A program made the translations under genes and the position numbers. The notes under the pieces are model-generated. The model had not been told where the DNA came from, made no database searches, and saw nothing but the letters and a program-made list of their open reading frames with translations. A stretch of 64,000 nucleotides of DNA. It comes from Fulvivirga ulvae (GTDB lineage Bacteria > Bacteroidota > Bacteroidia > Cytophagales > Cyclobacteriaceae). Within the stretch, counting starts at the first letter, position 1, and each line of letters starts with the position of its first letter. Shown in pieces: positions 35,204 through 45,555 of the stretch. Location of the stretch: the NCBI RefSeq assembly GCF_021389975.1, contig NZ_CP089981.1, positions 4,861,501 to 4,925,500 on the forward strand, read 5' to 3'.

Positions 35204-35369
35204 ATTTGTTGCTAACAACAAAATCAGAGCTATTAGCAACAAATTAGTAACGAAAGATACGAAAATAAGGGCAAATTAGCAACAAGAAAAAGAAGTAAAA
35301 ACCCTATAAAAGCAAGTAAAAGAAGGGTTTAGCGTACTATCTGAAAAGTAATTACTTTCCGATACAAAA
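35204..35369. repeat. attR of the integrated element (arm sites plus core)
   Basis: Arm sites are TAGCAACAAAT inverted at 35204-35214, direct at 35234-35244, and TAGCAACAAG at 35277. The core ATTACTTTCCGATACAAAA at 35351-35369 is the 3' end of mnmE and repeats the core at 15541 with one mismatch. Between the last arm site and the core lie about 65 bp without other recognisable features. Confidence 0.85.
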
Positions 35370-36734
35370 CTTCGAAAATATATTTGCCAGAAGATCGTCA
35401 GTGGTAATCTCACCGGTAATCTCACCAAGATAGTGTAATGACTGGCGGATATCCATTGCCAGAAAGTCTCCTGTAATATTACTGTCCAGACCGTTTAATA
35501 CATCCATGAGCGCATTACGGGTTTTGAGCAGGTTGTCGTAATGGCGGATATTGGTCACAATAGTATCACCGGTTTTGAAGTTGTCGAGGTTTACCACTTC
35601 CAGGATACGGTCTTTGAGTGCATCCAGGTTTTCTTTGGTTGCTGCGGATATCAGTACGGAGCCGTTGATTTTCTTAATGGCGGCTTTTAAGTCAGGCTGA
35701 GCTCTGTCTTCTTTGTTGCCCACTACTATAAAAGGTATGCCGAGGTTTTCGAGCTTATTGATGTCACGGTTTACATCCACCAGGTTGTCATTGGCCATAT
35801 CAATCATATAAATGATCAGTGAAGCTTTTTTCATCTGTTGCTGAGTACGTTCGACGCCAATTTTTTCAATAGTATCTGTAGTTTCGCGAAGACCCGCTGT
35901 ATCTATAAAGCGGAAAGCAATACCTCCAAGGTTAATCTCATCTTCAATAAAATCACGGGTAGTGCCGGCAATGTCTGAGACAATAGCCTTCTCCTCATTA
36001 AGCAGGGCATTGAGCAGGGTGGACTTGCCCGCATTGGGCTTGCCAGCAATAACCGTAGGTACGCCGTTTTTGATCACATTGCCTAGGTCGAAGCTATCGA
36101 TCAGTACATTGATCACTTTCAGAAGGTTATTAATCAGTTGCTTGAGATCATCGCGGTCAGCAAATTCTACGTCTTCCTCGCCAAAGTCCAGTTCAAGTTC
36201 TATCATAGAAGCGAAGTGGATCAGCTCTTCACGCAATTGGCGGATCTGCTCAGAAAAACCACCACGCATTTGGTTTAGTGCTGCTTCGTGGGAGGCGGCA
36301 GAATCTGAATTGATCAAGTCAGCGACAGCTTCGGCCTGGGCCAGGTCAAACTGTCCGTTGAGGAATGCTCTTTTGGTAAACTCACCGGGCAGTGCCAGAC
36401 GCGCTCCGTTGGCAAGCAGTACCTTAATCACCTGCTTTACAATGAATGGAGAGCCATGGCACGAGATTTCTACCACATTTTCTTTAGTGAATGATTTTGG
36501 GGCTACAAACAAGGATACCACCACTTCATCTATGATTTTATCATTATCCCGGATAGTACCGTAATGTAAGGTGTGAGATTCCTGTTTTTCGAGGTCTTTA
36601 CCTTTGAAAACTTTGTTGCAGATCTTTATAGCGTCGTTTCCTGATAGCCTGATCACTGCAATGGCGCCTACACCAGGGGCTGTTGCCAATGCTACAATAG
36701 TATCCTCTGTCGATCCGATATGTGGTGTGCTCAA
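35352..36734 (-). CDS. mnmE: tRNA uridine-5-carboxymethylaminomethyl GTPase MnmE
   Basis: 460 aa, full length. MnmE with MnmG modifies the wobble uridine of several tRNAs. The N-terminal tetrahydrofolate-binding domain (DTIVALATAPGVGAIAVIRLSG) is followed by helices and the inserted G domain with GKPNAGKSTLLNALL, SDIAGTTRDFIEDE, DTAGLRET and VVGNKED. The C-terminus is the catalytic F-C-I-G-K. The start codon appears to be TTG at 36734, as no ATG lies nearby. The last codons form the attachment core of the element, so integration restores the coding end and the gene stays intact. Confidence 0.96.
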   Translation of the reverse strand: MSTPHIGSTEDTIVALATAPGVGAIAVIRLSGNDAIKICNKVFKGKDLEKQESHTLHYGTIRDNDKIIDEVVVSLFVAPKSFTKENVVEISCHGSPFIVKQVIKVLLANGARLALPGEFTKRAFLNGQFDLAQAEAVADLINSDSAASHEAALNQMRGGFSEQIRQLREELIHFASMIELELDFGEEDVEFADRDDLKQLINNLLKVINVLIDSFDLGNVIKNGVPTVIAGKPNAGKSTLLNALLNEEKAIVSDIAGTTRDFIEDEINLGGIAFRFIDTAGLRETTDTIEKIGVERTQQQMKKASLIIYMIDMANDNLVDVNRDINKLENLGIPFIVVGNKEDRAQPDLKAAIKKINGSVLISAATKENLDALKDRILEVVNLDNFKTGDTIVTNIRHYDNLLKTRNALMDVLNGLDSNITGDFLAMDIRQSLHYLGEITGEITTDDLLANIFSKFCIGK

Positions 36735-36904
36735 GTCTTTCTTTTTTTAAATTTTCAGAACAAAGTTACAGTAAAAACTGAAGAAGTCGGACTGCGTTAC
36801 GAAGTAGTTAAAGTATTGATATTCTATCGTTTAAATATCACAATAAATATTTCTTGAGCTAATTTCGGATATATAAATTTATTATTTATTTGTTTAAAAA
36901 TTGT

Positions 36905-36948
36905 ATAATATGATTATATTTTTTTAATTTTATTTAAAATCATATTAT
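36905..36948. promoter_or_regulatory. AT-rich dyad upstream of the first T9SS protein
   Basis: ATAATATGATT at 36905 and AATCATATTAT at 36938 form a perfect 11-bp inverted repeat with a 22-base T-rich loop, 45 bp before the ATG. It could be an operator or a cruciform-forming site. Low GC makes chance dyads more likely here. Confidence 0.3.
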
Positions 36949-36993
36949 TATCTAACCTTTCCGAGAATGATATCTAACTAAAAAACCAACAAA

Positions 36994-39900
36994 ATGAAAA
37001 AATTGGCTTTAATTATCGCATGCGGTGTGTGCAGTGTTTGCGCGTGCCTGTCAGTTTATGCCCAGGATCCTGTGGCAGTAAGTTTAAGTATTGACGATGG
37101 GGGCAAAATTCGGCCCACAAATGTGCGGGTTCAGTTTGAGGTTGAAGGGAAAGCTCAAATTGATTATTTAAAAATCAACAGTGCAGGTAAGTATGCTGCT
37201 ACTAAACTCGGCTATGATGAAAATGCTGTTTTTAAAGAAGTTGCAGACTTGAAAGCAGGAGGCTTTCAGTTTTTGAAAATGACTTTGAAGGATCTCGGGT
37301 CAACCAATTGGAACCAAATGATGCTCAGCCTGAATGAAGAGTACCCCAACCGTAAGGTTATTATTGGCAACTACATTGCAGGTGCGGAAGACCTGGGAGA
37401 CGGCTGGTTCCGGATTAATATACCTCTTAAAGACTTGCAACCTGTGGCGCCTATCAGCCACATGGTACTTCCACATGCTTTCAACGCCAACATAGGCATA
37501 AGGGATATCACCTTTACAGGAGATAAAGAGCCTCTGCAATGGTTTGGCAGCGAAAAATTTGACAATGCCCGAAAAGATAACCAGCCAGCTCAAAGTGAAC
37601 TGATATTTGCCAACGATGGAGTATTTGTCGATGAAATAAGGCTTAAAATGTTGACCCAGGGAAATGACCTGATACAAAGCTCAATGCTTTATCATTACTT
37701 TAATCCTGCTTTATTGCAGGGCGAAAACAAAATGTTGGGTGTAGTTACTGACAAATCCGGCAATACGTATTACTCTGACACTGTAAATTTTGATTTGCCC
37801 AATGGGCTGACGTATGCCGTTCAGCCTGTTAGCTGTTATGGAGGCGTTGATGGAAGCATCGATATCACTGTAGAAGGAGGTACACCTCCATTTACCTATG
37901 CATGGAGCAATGGCGCAACTACTGAGGATGTAACAGGTTTGGCGGCAGACCTATATAGCATACAAGTGACTGATTCACTTCATAAAACTATTGAAGCAAC
38001 CATTGAGGTGCAGCAGCCAAATAGCATGAGTGCAGGACTCTCCAGGGATCATTGTTACGATGATCAGGCTTTTCTAAATGTCTATGGAGGCAGCGGCTCT
38101 TACCACTATAGTGTAGACGGAGCTGCTTTCGAAAAATTGGGAACTGTTGACAAAGAGGAGGTTTGGAACTTTCAAAACAGCAATATTAGCAGTAGGGAAG
38201 GCTATATCTGGCGCACAACAGGCATAGCGGAGGATGGACACAACAACGTGTATTTTGCAGGAGAATACAATGGGCTGCTTAAATTCGGTAGTCACTCGGT
38301 AGGAGGAATAGACAAAAAAGGTAATTATTTAATTAAAATAGACTCTGTTGGAGGGTTTGCATGGGCAGTTTATTCGGAAGATAATGAACCCAATGAATAT
38401 CGCCGCAGTTTATCCCCGGATATTACTGTAGACCAGGAAGGCAATAGTACCTTTATTATTGAAGTAAATAGTAATTATATTTCCCTGATCCCATCCGGCA
38501 TAAGATTAGCCAAAGGTTCATATTTAGTCCATCATGATCAGAAAGGTAACTTGCAATGGATAAAGGAGTTTGGCGTTGGCCTTAGCCATATAATAACCGA
38601 TGCATCGGGTAATATATATGCTGTCGGGCGACAGTTTTATTCTACCACTACAGGAAATGGTGTTTCTGATCTGTATATGGCAAAGCTTAACCGGGCCGGA
38701 GAATTGCAATGGAAGAAAGACATTTCAGGAAAGTTAGGGGAAAGGAACAACGATATTTTTATTGACCTGGGAGGAAACATTTTTATCGTAGGAGGTTTTT
38801 CAGGTGACATAGATTTTGGAGGTCTGAAATTGCAGGCATCAGGCCTTGACGATGCCTACATAGCTAAGCTTAATAATGATGGGCAAGTATTATGGGCCCA
38901 ATCGGGAGGTGACTCGAATAATGATGATACCGGATATACTATTACAGAAGATGGTAAGGGGCACGTGTTTGCCACAATTACTTTTAATGGCAACCACGGT
39001 AAATTTGGAGAATACATTTCATCCCAGGCTGAGCAGGTACTATTGATGCTCGACAGTAAGGATGGCACCTTTCTTTGGGCAAGGCCATATTTTGAAGCGG
39101 GATTCCTGGATGTGGATAACGCCTATGGCCTGGTTACGCTGTGGGACAGGATTTATTTGTCAGCGCAAGGCTTTACTTTAATCCTGAGAGAAGGAGAGGA
39201 TTTTGACCGTTTTCGCTATTATGATAACGTTTTATTCGAATTCGATTATTCAGGAGACCTGCATTCGTTAAGGGAGCTGGATGAGTATGATTATGAGAAT
39301 AACAATAATACGCCCATTGCGACTACACGGGATAACCATCTGCTTATGAAAAACGCTTTGGGAGGAGCATCTATTATAAAATATGGAGCTCCCATGAAAC
39401 AATCTATACCCATTGCTCCCGAAAACCAGTACATTACAGTCAAGGATGACAATGTCTGTTCCTTTACCCTCTATGACCTTACCTTTGAAGATTTACCACC
39501 CGCTCCACCTTCCATCTGCTATATCACATCTGGACACAACGGCAACAACTTGTACTTTACGTCGGGTGAGCAAAATGAGCCTGTAGTTGCCTACAATATC
39601 TACAAGGAAACATTCGCAACTGGTGAATACGAACTGGTCGGTTCGACAGGAGAGGATGTATTTGAGTTTTTAGACTCTACGGCCATTACCCTCGAAAGGG
39701 GCTACCAATATGTAGTAACCGGTATCGACGGCTGTGGAAACGAATCAGCTTTCGGTAATCCCCACCGCACCATGCACCTTACGGTAAATGAAGGCAACCT
39801 GGGGCAAATCAATCTAATTTGGGATGGTTATGAGGGTTTTGATTACAACAGCTTTAAGATTTATCGCGGTTCGTCACCTGCCAACATGGAGTTACTGACC

Positions 39901-40326
39901 AGCGTACCCGACTATCTCCATACCTTTACAGATCTGGATCCTTCTCCATTTACACTGTATTATCAGATAAGGGTCGAAAATGACGGCAGTTGCTCCGCAG
40001 GTCAGTCATTAAATATGGCAGGTCGGCACGCTGAGGAAGGTACTGCCATGGAAGTTACTTCAAATGTAGCAGCCAGCTTTAAAGAAGCCGGTAACCTAAC
40101 GTTTTACCCCAATCCCGCACATGACCGCATCAGCGTCACGTTCAGCCCCGATGGAGACCAGTACCAGATGCAAGTGATCGATCTCAGTGGCCGCGTAGTA
40201 AAGCAAATAGACGGAATATTTGACAGAGCCGTTATAGAACGCGGGAACTTGCCGGCGGGTATCTATAATGTGGTGCTGAGTAAGAGTTCTGGAAAACGAT
40301 TACATGGAAGAGTGGCATTTCGGTGA
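36994..40326 (+). CDS. Large secreted protein with SprB-like repeat and T9SS type A sorting domain
   Basis: 1110 aa with a Sec signal peptide (KKLALIIACGVCSVCACLSVYAQ). After an unassigned ~270-residue domain (GGFQFLKMTLKDLGS, GDGWFRINIPLKDL) comes an SprB-like repeat, VSCYGGVDGSIDITVEGGTPPFTYAWSNG. A long propeller-like region follows, with repeats of the type GNIYAVGRQFY / MAKLNRAGELQW / GGNIFIVGGFSGDIDF (~450-830), then fibronectin-like segments (FKIYRGSSPANMELLTSVP). The last ~85 residues (LTFYPNPAHDRISVTF ... LPAGIYNVVLSKSSG) are a type A sorting domain. It is exported and probably surface-attached. A 1187-aa paralogue lies 1.5 kb downstream. Confidence 0.88.
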   Translation: MKKLALIIACGVCSVCACLSVYAQDPVAVSLSIDDGGKIRPTNVRVQFEVEGKAQIDYLKINSAGKYAATKLGYDENAVFKEVADLKAGGFQFLKMTLKDLGSTNWNQMMLSLNEEYPNRKVIIGNYIAGAEDLGDGWFRINIPLKDLQPVAPISHMVLPHAFNANIGIRDITFTGDKEPLQWFGSEKFDNARKDNQPAQSELIFANDGVFVDEIRLKMLTQGNDLIQSSMLYHYFNPALLQGENKMLGVVTDKSGNTYYSDTVNFDLPNGLTYAVQPVSCYGGVDGSIDITVEGGTPPFTYAWSNGATTEDVTGLAADLYSIQVTDSLHKTIEATIEVQQPNSMSAGLSRDHCYDDQAFLNVYGGSGSYHYSVDGAAFEKLGTVDKEEVWNFQNSNISSREGYIWRTTGIAEDGHNNVYFAGEYNGLLKFGSHSVGGIDKKGNYLIKIDSVGGFAWAVYSEDNEPNEYRRSLSPDITVDQEGNSTFIIEVNSNYISLIPSGIRLAKGSYLVHHDQKGNLQWIKEFGVGLSHIITDASGNIYAVGRQFYSTTTGNGVSDLYMAKLNRAGELQWKKDISGKLGERNNDIFIDLGGNIFIVGGFSGDIDFGGLKLQASGLDDAYIAKLNNDGQVLWAQSGGDSNNDDTGYTITEDGKGHVFATITFNGNHGKFGEYISSQAEQVLLMLDSKDGTFLWARPYFEAGFLDVDNAYGLVTLWDRIYLSAQGFTLILREGEDFDRFRYYDNVLFEFDYSGDLHSLRELDEYDYENNNNTPIATTRDNHLLMKNALGGASIIKYGAPMKQSIPIAPENQYITVKDDNVCSFTLYDLTFEDLPPAPPSICYITSGHNGNNLYFTSGEQNEPVVAYNIYKETFATGEYELVGSTGEDVFEFLDSTAITLERGYQYVVTGIDGCGNESAFGNPHRTMHLTVNEGNLGQINLIWDGYEGFDYNSFKIYRGSSPANMELLTSVPDYLHTFTDLDPSPFTLYYQIRVENDGSCSAGQSLNMAGRHAEEGTAMEVTSNVAASFKEAGNLTFYPNPAHDRISVTFSPDGDQYQMQVIDLSGRVVKQIDGIFDRAVIERGNLPAGIYNVVLSKSSGKRLHGRVAFR

Positions 40327-40502
40327 TCAGTAAAAATGTAGAGAGTGAGCTGTAAAAAGTGTACTACGAACAGTAAACTGTGAGTTTAAACCGAATAATT
40401 ACAGATTAATCATAACCATACCAAACATGAGCCTGTTAGTATTCAGGTGCGAGATATCTGTTCGCGCCTTCTTGTTACAACTAACCATTAAACAATTATT
40501 CT

Positions 40503-41438
40503 ATGGAAGCTGCAATATTAGAAGAGTTTGGAAGCAAATTGTCTGTAAAAGAGCAACCTACGCCTGAACCGAAAGAAGGGGAGGTGCTCGTGAAAATTAA
40601 GGCCTCCGGAGTAAATCCCGTAGATGCCAAACTGGCTCAGGGGTATATGAAAGATAGGCTACCTCATGAATTTCCCATGATTCTAGGGTGGGATATGGCC
40701 GGCATAGTAGAAAAAAGAGGCCATGGAGCCAGGAGGTTCAGTGTTGGAGATGAAGTATTTGCATATGCCCGCAGGCCGGAGCTAAATAATCATGGTACAT
40801 TTGCAGATTATATATCTGTTCCCGAAAGCTATCTGGCCAAAAAACCGATAAATATTAGCTTTGAGGAGGCTGGGGCCATACCTTTGGCTGGTCTCACTGC
40901 TTACCAGTGTCTTTTTGAAGTAGGAAAGGTCAAGCTTGATGATACGGTAATGATTTTGGGAGCATCAGGAGGCGTAGGTTCGTTTGCTGTGCAGATGGCC
41001 AAGTATGAAGGAGCCCAGGTGGTGGCTGTTGCAAGCAAGGAAAATCATGATTACCTCAGAGAACTTGGTGCTGACCATTGCCTGGATTATAAATCCCAGA
41101 AAATAGAAGAGGTAATATGGGACATAGTGCCGGATGGAGTTGATCTGGTATTTGATGCGGTAGGTGGAGGTGCCACACTGCAAGGTGCCCGAAGCTTAAA
41201 AGAAGGCGGCCGACTCATATCCATCACTAATCAGGGGGACGGACTTCCTGATCATATCAGATTCCATTTTGTATTTACAGAACCCAATGCACGCCAGTTG
41301 GATCATATCAGAGAAATGGTTGAAGCCGGTACATTAAAAGTTAATATTACTAAAGAGTATAACTTGGACAATATCAATGATGCCTTTAAACAAATAGAAA
41401 CAGGGCATACTACCGGGAAGATTGTCGTTAAAATGTAG
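40503..41438 (+). CDS. NADP-dependent quinone-type oxidoreductase
   Basis: 311 aa of the medium-chain dehydrogenase family: IKASGVNPVDAKLAQGYM, GWDMAGIVEKRG, VGDEVFAYA, and the Rossmann motif LGASGGVGSFAVQMAKYEGA (~residue 155). ITNQGDG and the C-terminal NINDAFKQIETGHTTGKIVVKM are also typical. No structural zinc cysteines. Probably reduces quinones or enones with NADPH. A strong terminator follows. It sits between two paralogous secreted-protein genes, with no evident functional tie. Confidence 0.88.
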   Translation: MEAAILEEFGSKLSVKEQPTPEPKEGEVLVKIKASGVNPVDAKLAQGYMKDRLPHEFPMILGWDMAGIVEKRGHGARRFSVGDEVFAYARRPELNNHGTFADYISVPESYLAKKPINISFEEAGAIPLAGLTAYQCLFEVGKVKLDDTVMILGASGGVGSFAVQMAKYEGAQVVAVASKENHDYLRELGADHCLDYKSQKIEEVIWDIVPDGVDLVFDAVGGGATLQGARSLKEGGRLISITNQGDGLPDHIRFHFVFTEPNARQLDHIREMVEAGTLKVNITKEYNLDNINDAFKQIETGHTTGKIVVKM

Positions 41439-41472
41439 CGGTACAATATTTTATTTTTAAAACCTGCTGCTA

Positions 41473-41505
41473 AAGAGAGTTTCGTTTTTGAAACTCTCTT
41501 TTTTT
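41473..41505 (+). terminator. Rho-independent terminator after the oxidoreductase gene
   Basis: Perfect 11-bp stem AAGAGAGTTTC (41473) / GAAACTCTCTT (41490) with a 6-base loop, then a T tract. Confidence 0.88.
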
Positions 41506-41863
41506 ATAAAGTTTGGCACAACTTTAATATCTGTTAAAACATACAGCAAGGGCATATAATTTGCAATTCAACCACAGAGAAAAAGTGATAAATACAACGC
41601 GAGTCGCGTTCTCGATATTTTTCTTCTTAAATTTAATATATAGTCCAAAACCTACATTAAAATAGTATCAGGTAGAAAAAACGTGATGTGGATTTTCTGC
41701 GGCAAACTGAGGTGATTTTGCCAGAGATAGAAAATTTTCTAAGTTCTGTAAGTGCTTGATATGTAGAAATAAGCGAAGCGTAAAAATACTTGCCTGTAGT
41801 TGCACACTGCTTTCTCAAAGTAAATTTTTAACCCTTTTCTATGAACCAATAAATACAAAAGAT
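41506..41863. other. Intergenic region before the second T9SS protein
   Basis: About 358 bp. An in-frame extension of the next gene (ATG at 41756) runs through it but encodes a polar 36-residue tail in front of the signal peptide, so I treat it as untranslated leader. Nothing else is visible. Confidence 0.5.
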
Positions 41864-44800
41864 ATGAAAGCGCTGGTACCCTTATTAATACTATTGACGT
41901 GGTTGTGTAATACACCCGTCAAGGCACAGAATTTAATTCCTCCGGCAAACGTTAAACCTGTTCAAATATCTCCGGCAATTATCTCATTTTCATGGGAATA
42001 TCCGGCAGGTGGACATCAAGGCTTTATTGTTGAGCGCAGGCAGGCACAGCATAGTGATTTCCAGGTTATAGCAGACCTTGCGGCAGAAATATATAGTTAT
42101 ACAGACAATAATATTGAGAATGGAGTAAGCTATCAATACAGAGTAAAAGTTTACAGCGCTACGGAAGAGTCTCCATACAGTAAGTTAATAGAAGGGCCTC
42201 CCTCCATAAAACTGAGGTTGGATGATAAACAAAAGATTGCAACACGCAAACTTAGGGGTATTCTGGACATTTCAGGAGTGCCGGAGCTGGATTACATGCT
42301 GGTCAGCGGTGGTGATAAATATGGTGCTGTCAAACTTGGTTATGATGAGTACGCAGTATACACGGCCAACCCGCTCCTGCTGTCCGGCTCAGGATACCAG
42401 TACCTTCATTTAACTCTGAAGAATTTTTCCGTTGCAGATTGGAACCATATAGAATTTCGCCTAAACGATAAAGGAGGTGCCGTAATAGGAAACTACTTGA
42501 ATAACGTTGATAGTCTTGGTGACGGTTGGTTTAAAGTAAAAATTCCATTGAATGCCTTTATGGAGCAGCAAAACGTTCAGTTCATTTCATTTCCGAATAC
42601 TTTTGGTGGTGATTTCGCACTCAGAGAAGTGCTTATTGTTGGCAACGAGGCCTCTCTGCAATGGTTTGGAAACAAAAAATATGACAATGCTATTAAAGAA
42701 AATGTAGAAGGGCAAGCCAGATTGATATTTAAGTCGGCAGGTATATTAATAGAAGAAGTGCATATAAATGTAATCAACGAAAACAATCTTCTAGAGAGGG
42801 CTTCAATGCCGTATTCTCCCATTAATATGACTCTGGTGCCAGGGGAGAATTTGCTCTATGCGATGATGACCGATACTAATGGTACTGTTTACTATTCTGA
42901 TACTGTCAGCTATACAGTTGCACCAGGTCCTGTGCTTGAGGTGGTTAATATAAGCTGTAGTGGAAGCTCTGATGGTAGTATCGATCTAACCATGTCCGGA
43001 GGAGTCCCTCCCTATACTTTTCAGTGGAGCAACGGAGCCTCCTCCGAAGATATTTCAGGATTATCAGCCGGCTTTTACCACCTGGAGGTAACAGATAGTG
43101 AAGGAAAGAAGGCCTTTGCAAATACCATTGTCGAACAACCTAATACTCTCGAAGCTAGTCTGCAGCAGGAGGATTGCACAAACGATACACGCAGTCTTAG
43201 CATTACAGGAGGTAAGGCACCCTACACCTATAGTATAGATAATAGTTCGTTTCAGCCTGTCGGTACCTCCGATAAGGAAGTCTGGCGGGTTACCGGCAGA
43301 GAGAATGTATGGTATAAAGGGCTGGAGGAGACGGACGTTGATGGTGAAGATAATGTATATATAGCAGGTAATTATAGTGGAGCTATATATTTCGGAAACC
43401 ATAGTGTAGGTGTTGATGGTGCTGAAGGTATCTATCTGGCAGGGTTTAGTGCAAAAGGTGATTTTGCATGGGGAGTAACTTTCATAGGAGGAAAGATAGC
43501 AGAGATGGTTGTAGATAAAGATGGAAACACAGTGCTTGCATTTAACATTTTGTATGGAGAAGGAACCATGATAACGCATAATCAGAAAGTAACTCTAAAG
43601 AAAAATGGCTATCTGGTCCGGTTTAATAAGAAAGGTTATCTGGACTGGATTAAGGTCATGCCAAGGGATATTTCAAACGTAGGTGTCGACGGTATGAACA
43701 ATATTTATGCGGTAGGAAAAAGGACAACACCCTTTTTCAATGGCAATGTTTTCAACAACATCAAAGGGCCATCAGACCTCTACCTGGCCAAGTATTCTCC
43801 ACAAGGGCAATTGGTGTGGGCCAGAAATATATGGGGAAGGAATGGGGAGATTAATCACGGAATGCATATAAGTAATACTGGAGAAGTTTACCTTACCGGG
43901 GGGTATGAGACCGATATTCACTTTGATGATCTGAGGTTGCAAAGTACACATCATATGGATATATATGTAGTCAAATATAATTCAAAGGGGCAGGCAGTAT
44001 GGGCCATCCGAGGAGGGGGTGCCAATCATGATGATTTTGGGAGAAACATTACTATTAGTCCTGGGGGTAAAGTGTATGTAGTTGCACATTTTTTGAGTAG
44101 CTCATCCAGTTTTGGTAATGCTTCTTTTGAGCAGCCGGTTTTGGTATTGGCCAGTATTAATAGCTCGGACGGATCCATAAATTGGGCGAAGCCATATGTG
44201 CTAATTGAAGGATACCCGACTTTTGATAAAGCTTATGATATTGAAGCAGGTTTTAACGGAGAGTTGCATGTAACAGGGGAAATGGCCTGGAGTAAGATTA
44301 GTAATGGGAGCGGGTATGAGTTTTACACTGGCAGTTATCTGCTGAAATTTGATACGGATGGTACAATGTTGCAAAGAAAAACCCTGGGAGAATATACCTA
44401 TGGTGAAGTTTTTAGTCCTTTAGCTGCCACCTCTGATAATCACCTGGTGCATTCTGAATACAATTCCGGCCTCTCATTAGTGAAGTATGGGCCATCTATG
44501 CAGAGAGAAATACAGATTGATCCGGAAATAAATCAGTTCGTAGAGGTAAAAGATGCCAATAACTGTATTTTTATTATTAATAACCTCGTACAGGGTGCAG
44601 TCTCTCGCCCTGAGGTCTGCTCTGTAACGGCTGATGCTAAAGGCAGTGGCAACCAGATATTTTGGAGTGATCCGGCAAAAGAATCTTCGAATTCATATGC
44701 TATATACAGGGCACCGCGAGGTTCTGATAATTTTGAGCAAATATGGACAACATCGGCTTTGGAAAATACATTTGTGGATAATCAGGTAAATACTGATAAA

Positions 44801-45427
44801 CATGGATATTCCTATAAAGTTGGGGCGATGAATAAATGCGGCGTTGAGTCGCTAAGTGACGTACATAAAACCATATATTTGAAAACAGTTTCCAAACCAA
44901 TAGATCGGGTGCATCTTTCATGGGAGCCATATGAGGGAATAGGTTACAGCGGATACCGTATACTACGGGGCACGACTATATCTGAAATGGAGCTGCTGGC
45001 CGAAGTGCCTGTCAATACAGTTAATTATATCGATGCCGGTCTGGATGAGGATACGCTCTATTACAGAGTATCAATTATAAGCCCGGTCAGCTGTCATATA
45101 CAGGCAGATGAATTCGCTGGAGTTTCTGATGATCAGCGATATATAAATTCCAATTTAGCAGTGGTTTACAGGAAACATAATGATGACAAAAACGATATTT
45201 TGTTTTACCCCAACCCGGGAACCGACCGCGTGAGCTTGAAATTTAATCAGTCGGCAGACCATTACCAGCTCACCATGATTGATAATAGAGGTAGAGTGGT
45301 GAGGAAGATGGACGGTGTGCAGGATGATATCATCATTGACAGAGGAGCTTTGCCACCAGGTATATATACAGTTTTATTACAGGGAAATTCGGAAACTCCT
45401 TTAAGGGGCGTAGTCATTTTTCACTAG
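41864..45427 (+). CDS. Large secreted protein, paralogue, with T9SS type A sorting domain
   Basis: 1187 aa from the ATG at 41864, which gives a clean signal peptide (MKALVPLLILLTWLCNTPVKAQ). Residues ~25-110 are an added fibronectin III-like domain (SPAIISFSWEYPAGGHQGFIVERR) not present in the upstream paralogue. Then come the same unassigned domain (GSGYQYLHLTLKNFS, LGDGWFKVKIPL, SLQWFGNKKYDNA), an SprB-like repeat (VNISCSGSSDGSIDLTMSGG), the propeller-like region and the sorting domain (DILFYPNPGTDRVSLKF ... LPPGIYTVLLQG). The paralogues are colinear from the second domain on, so they arose by duplication. Confidence 0.88.
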   Translation: MKALVPLLILLTWLCNTPVKAQNLIPPANVKPVQISPAIISFSWEYPAGGHQGFIVERRQAQHSDFQVIADLAAEIYSYTDNNIENGVSYQYRVKVYSATEESPYSKLIEGPPSIKLRLDDKQKIATRKLRGILDISGVPELDYMLVSGGDKYGAVKLGYDEYAVYTANPLLLSGSGYQYLHLTLKNFSVADWNHIEFRLNDKGGAVIGNYLNNVDSLGDGWFKVKIPLNAFMEQQNVQFISFPNTFGGDFALREVLIVGNEASLQWFGNKKYDNAIKENVEGQARLIFKSAGILIEEVHINVINENNLLERASMPYSPINMTLVPGENLLYAMMTDTNGTVYYSDTVSYTVAPGPVLEVVNISCSGSSDGSIDLTMSGGVPPYTFQWSNGASSEDISGLSAGFYHLEVTDSEGKKAFANTIVEQPNTLEASLQQEDCTNDTRSLSITGGKAPYTYSIDNSSFQPVGTSDKEVWRVTGRENVWYKGLEETDVDGEDNVYIAGNYSGAIYFGNHSVGVDGAEGIYLAGFSAKGDFAWGVTFIGGKIAEMVVDKDGNTVLAFNILYGEGTMITHNQKVTLKKNGYLVRFNKKGYLDWIKVMPRDISNVGVDGMNNIYAVGKRTTPFFNGNVFNNIKGPSDLYLAKYSPQGQLVWARNIWGRNGEINHGMHISNTGEVYLTGGYETDIHFDDLRLQSTHHMDIYVVKYNSKGQAVWAIRGGGANHDDFGRNITISPGGKVYVVAHFLSSSSSFGNASFEQPVLVLASINSSDGSINWAKPYVLIEGYPTFDKAYDIEAGFNGELHVTGEMAWSKISNGSGYEFYTGSYLLKFDTDGTMLQRKTLGEYTYGEVFSPLAATSDNHLVHSEYNSGLSLVKYGPSMQREIQIDPEINQFVEVKDANNCIFIINNLVQGAVSRPEVCSVTADAKGSGNQIFWSDPAKESSNSYAIYRAPRGSDNFEQIWTTSALENTFVDNQVNTDKHGYSYKVGAMNKCGVESLSDVHKTIYLKTVSKPIDRVHLSWEPYEGIGYSGYRILRGTTISEMELLAEVPVNTVNYIDAGLDEDTLYYRVSIISPVSCHIQADEFAGVSDDQRYINSNLAVVYRKHNDDKNDILFYPNPGTDRVSLKFNQSADHYQLTMIDNRGRVVRKMDGVQDDIIIDRGALPPGIYTVLLQGNSETPLRGVVIFH

Positions 45428-45555
45428 CTGACAGTACTTTTTGGAGAGCATAATGGGTATACCACTGCTGTAATATTTTTAGAAAAGCATGAACTTTGGT
45501 ATAGCAGAAAAGCCATATTTTCTATATATTAAGATTTAAGATCTATATACAGGCT

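Larger units (their letters stand above)
15541..35369. mobile_element. 19.8-kb integrative element in mnmE carrying an RM and pAgo defence operon
   Basis: Bounded by an 18/19-bp direct repeat of the mnmE 3' end, with a tyrosine integrase gene and an Xis-like gene at the right end and shared 11-bp arm sites at both ends. Contents: DUF6266 and DUF6943-like cargo, a non-coding structured region, pAgo, nuclease, 112-aa protein, hsdR, hsdS, hsdM, XRE controller, DUF3987 and VirE-N proteins, two HTH proteins, and an unrecognised protein. No relaxase, coupling protein or capsid gene is seen, so it is either mobilised in trans or a satellite-type element (inference). Confidence 0.85.
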
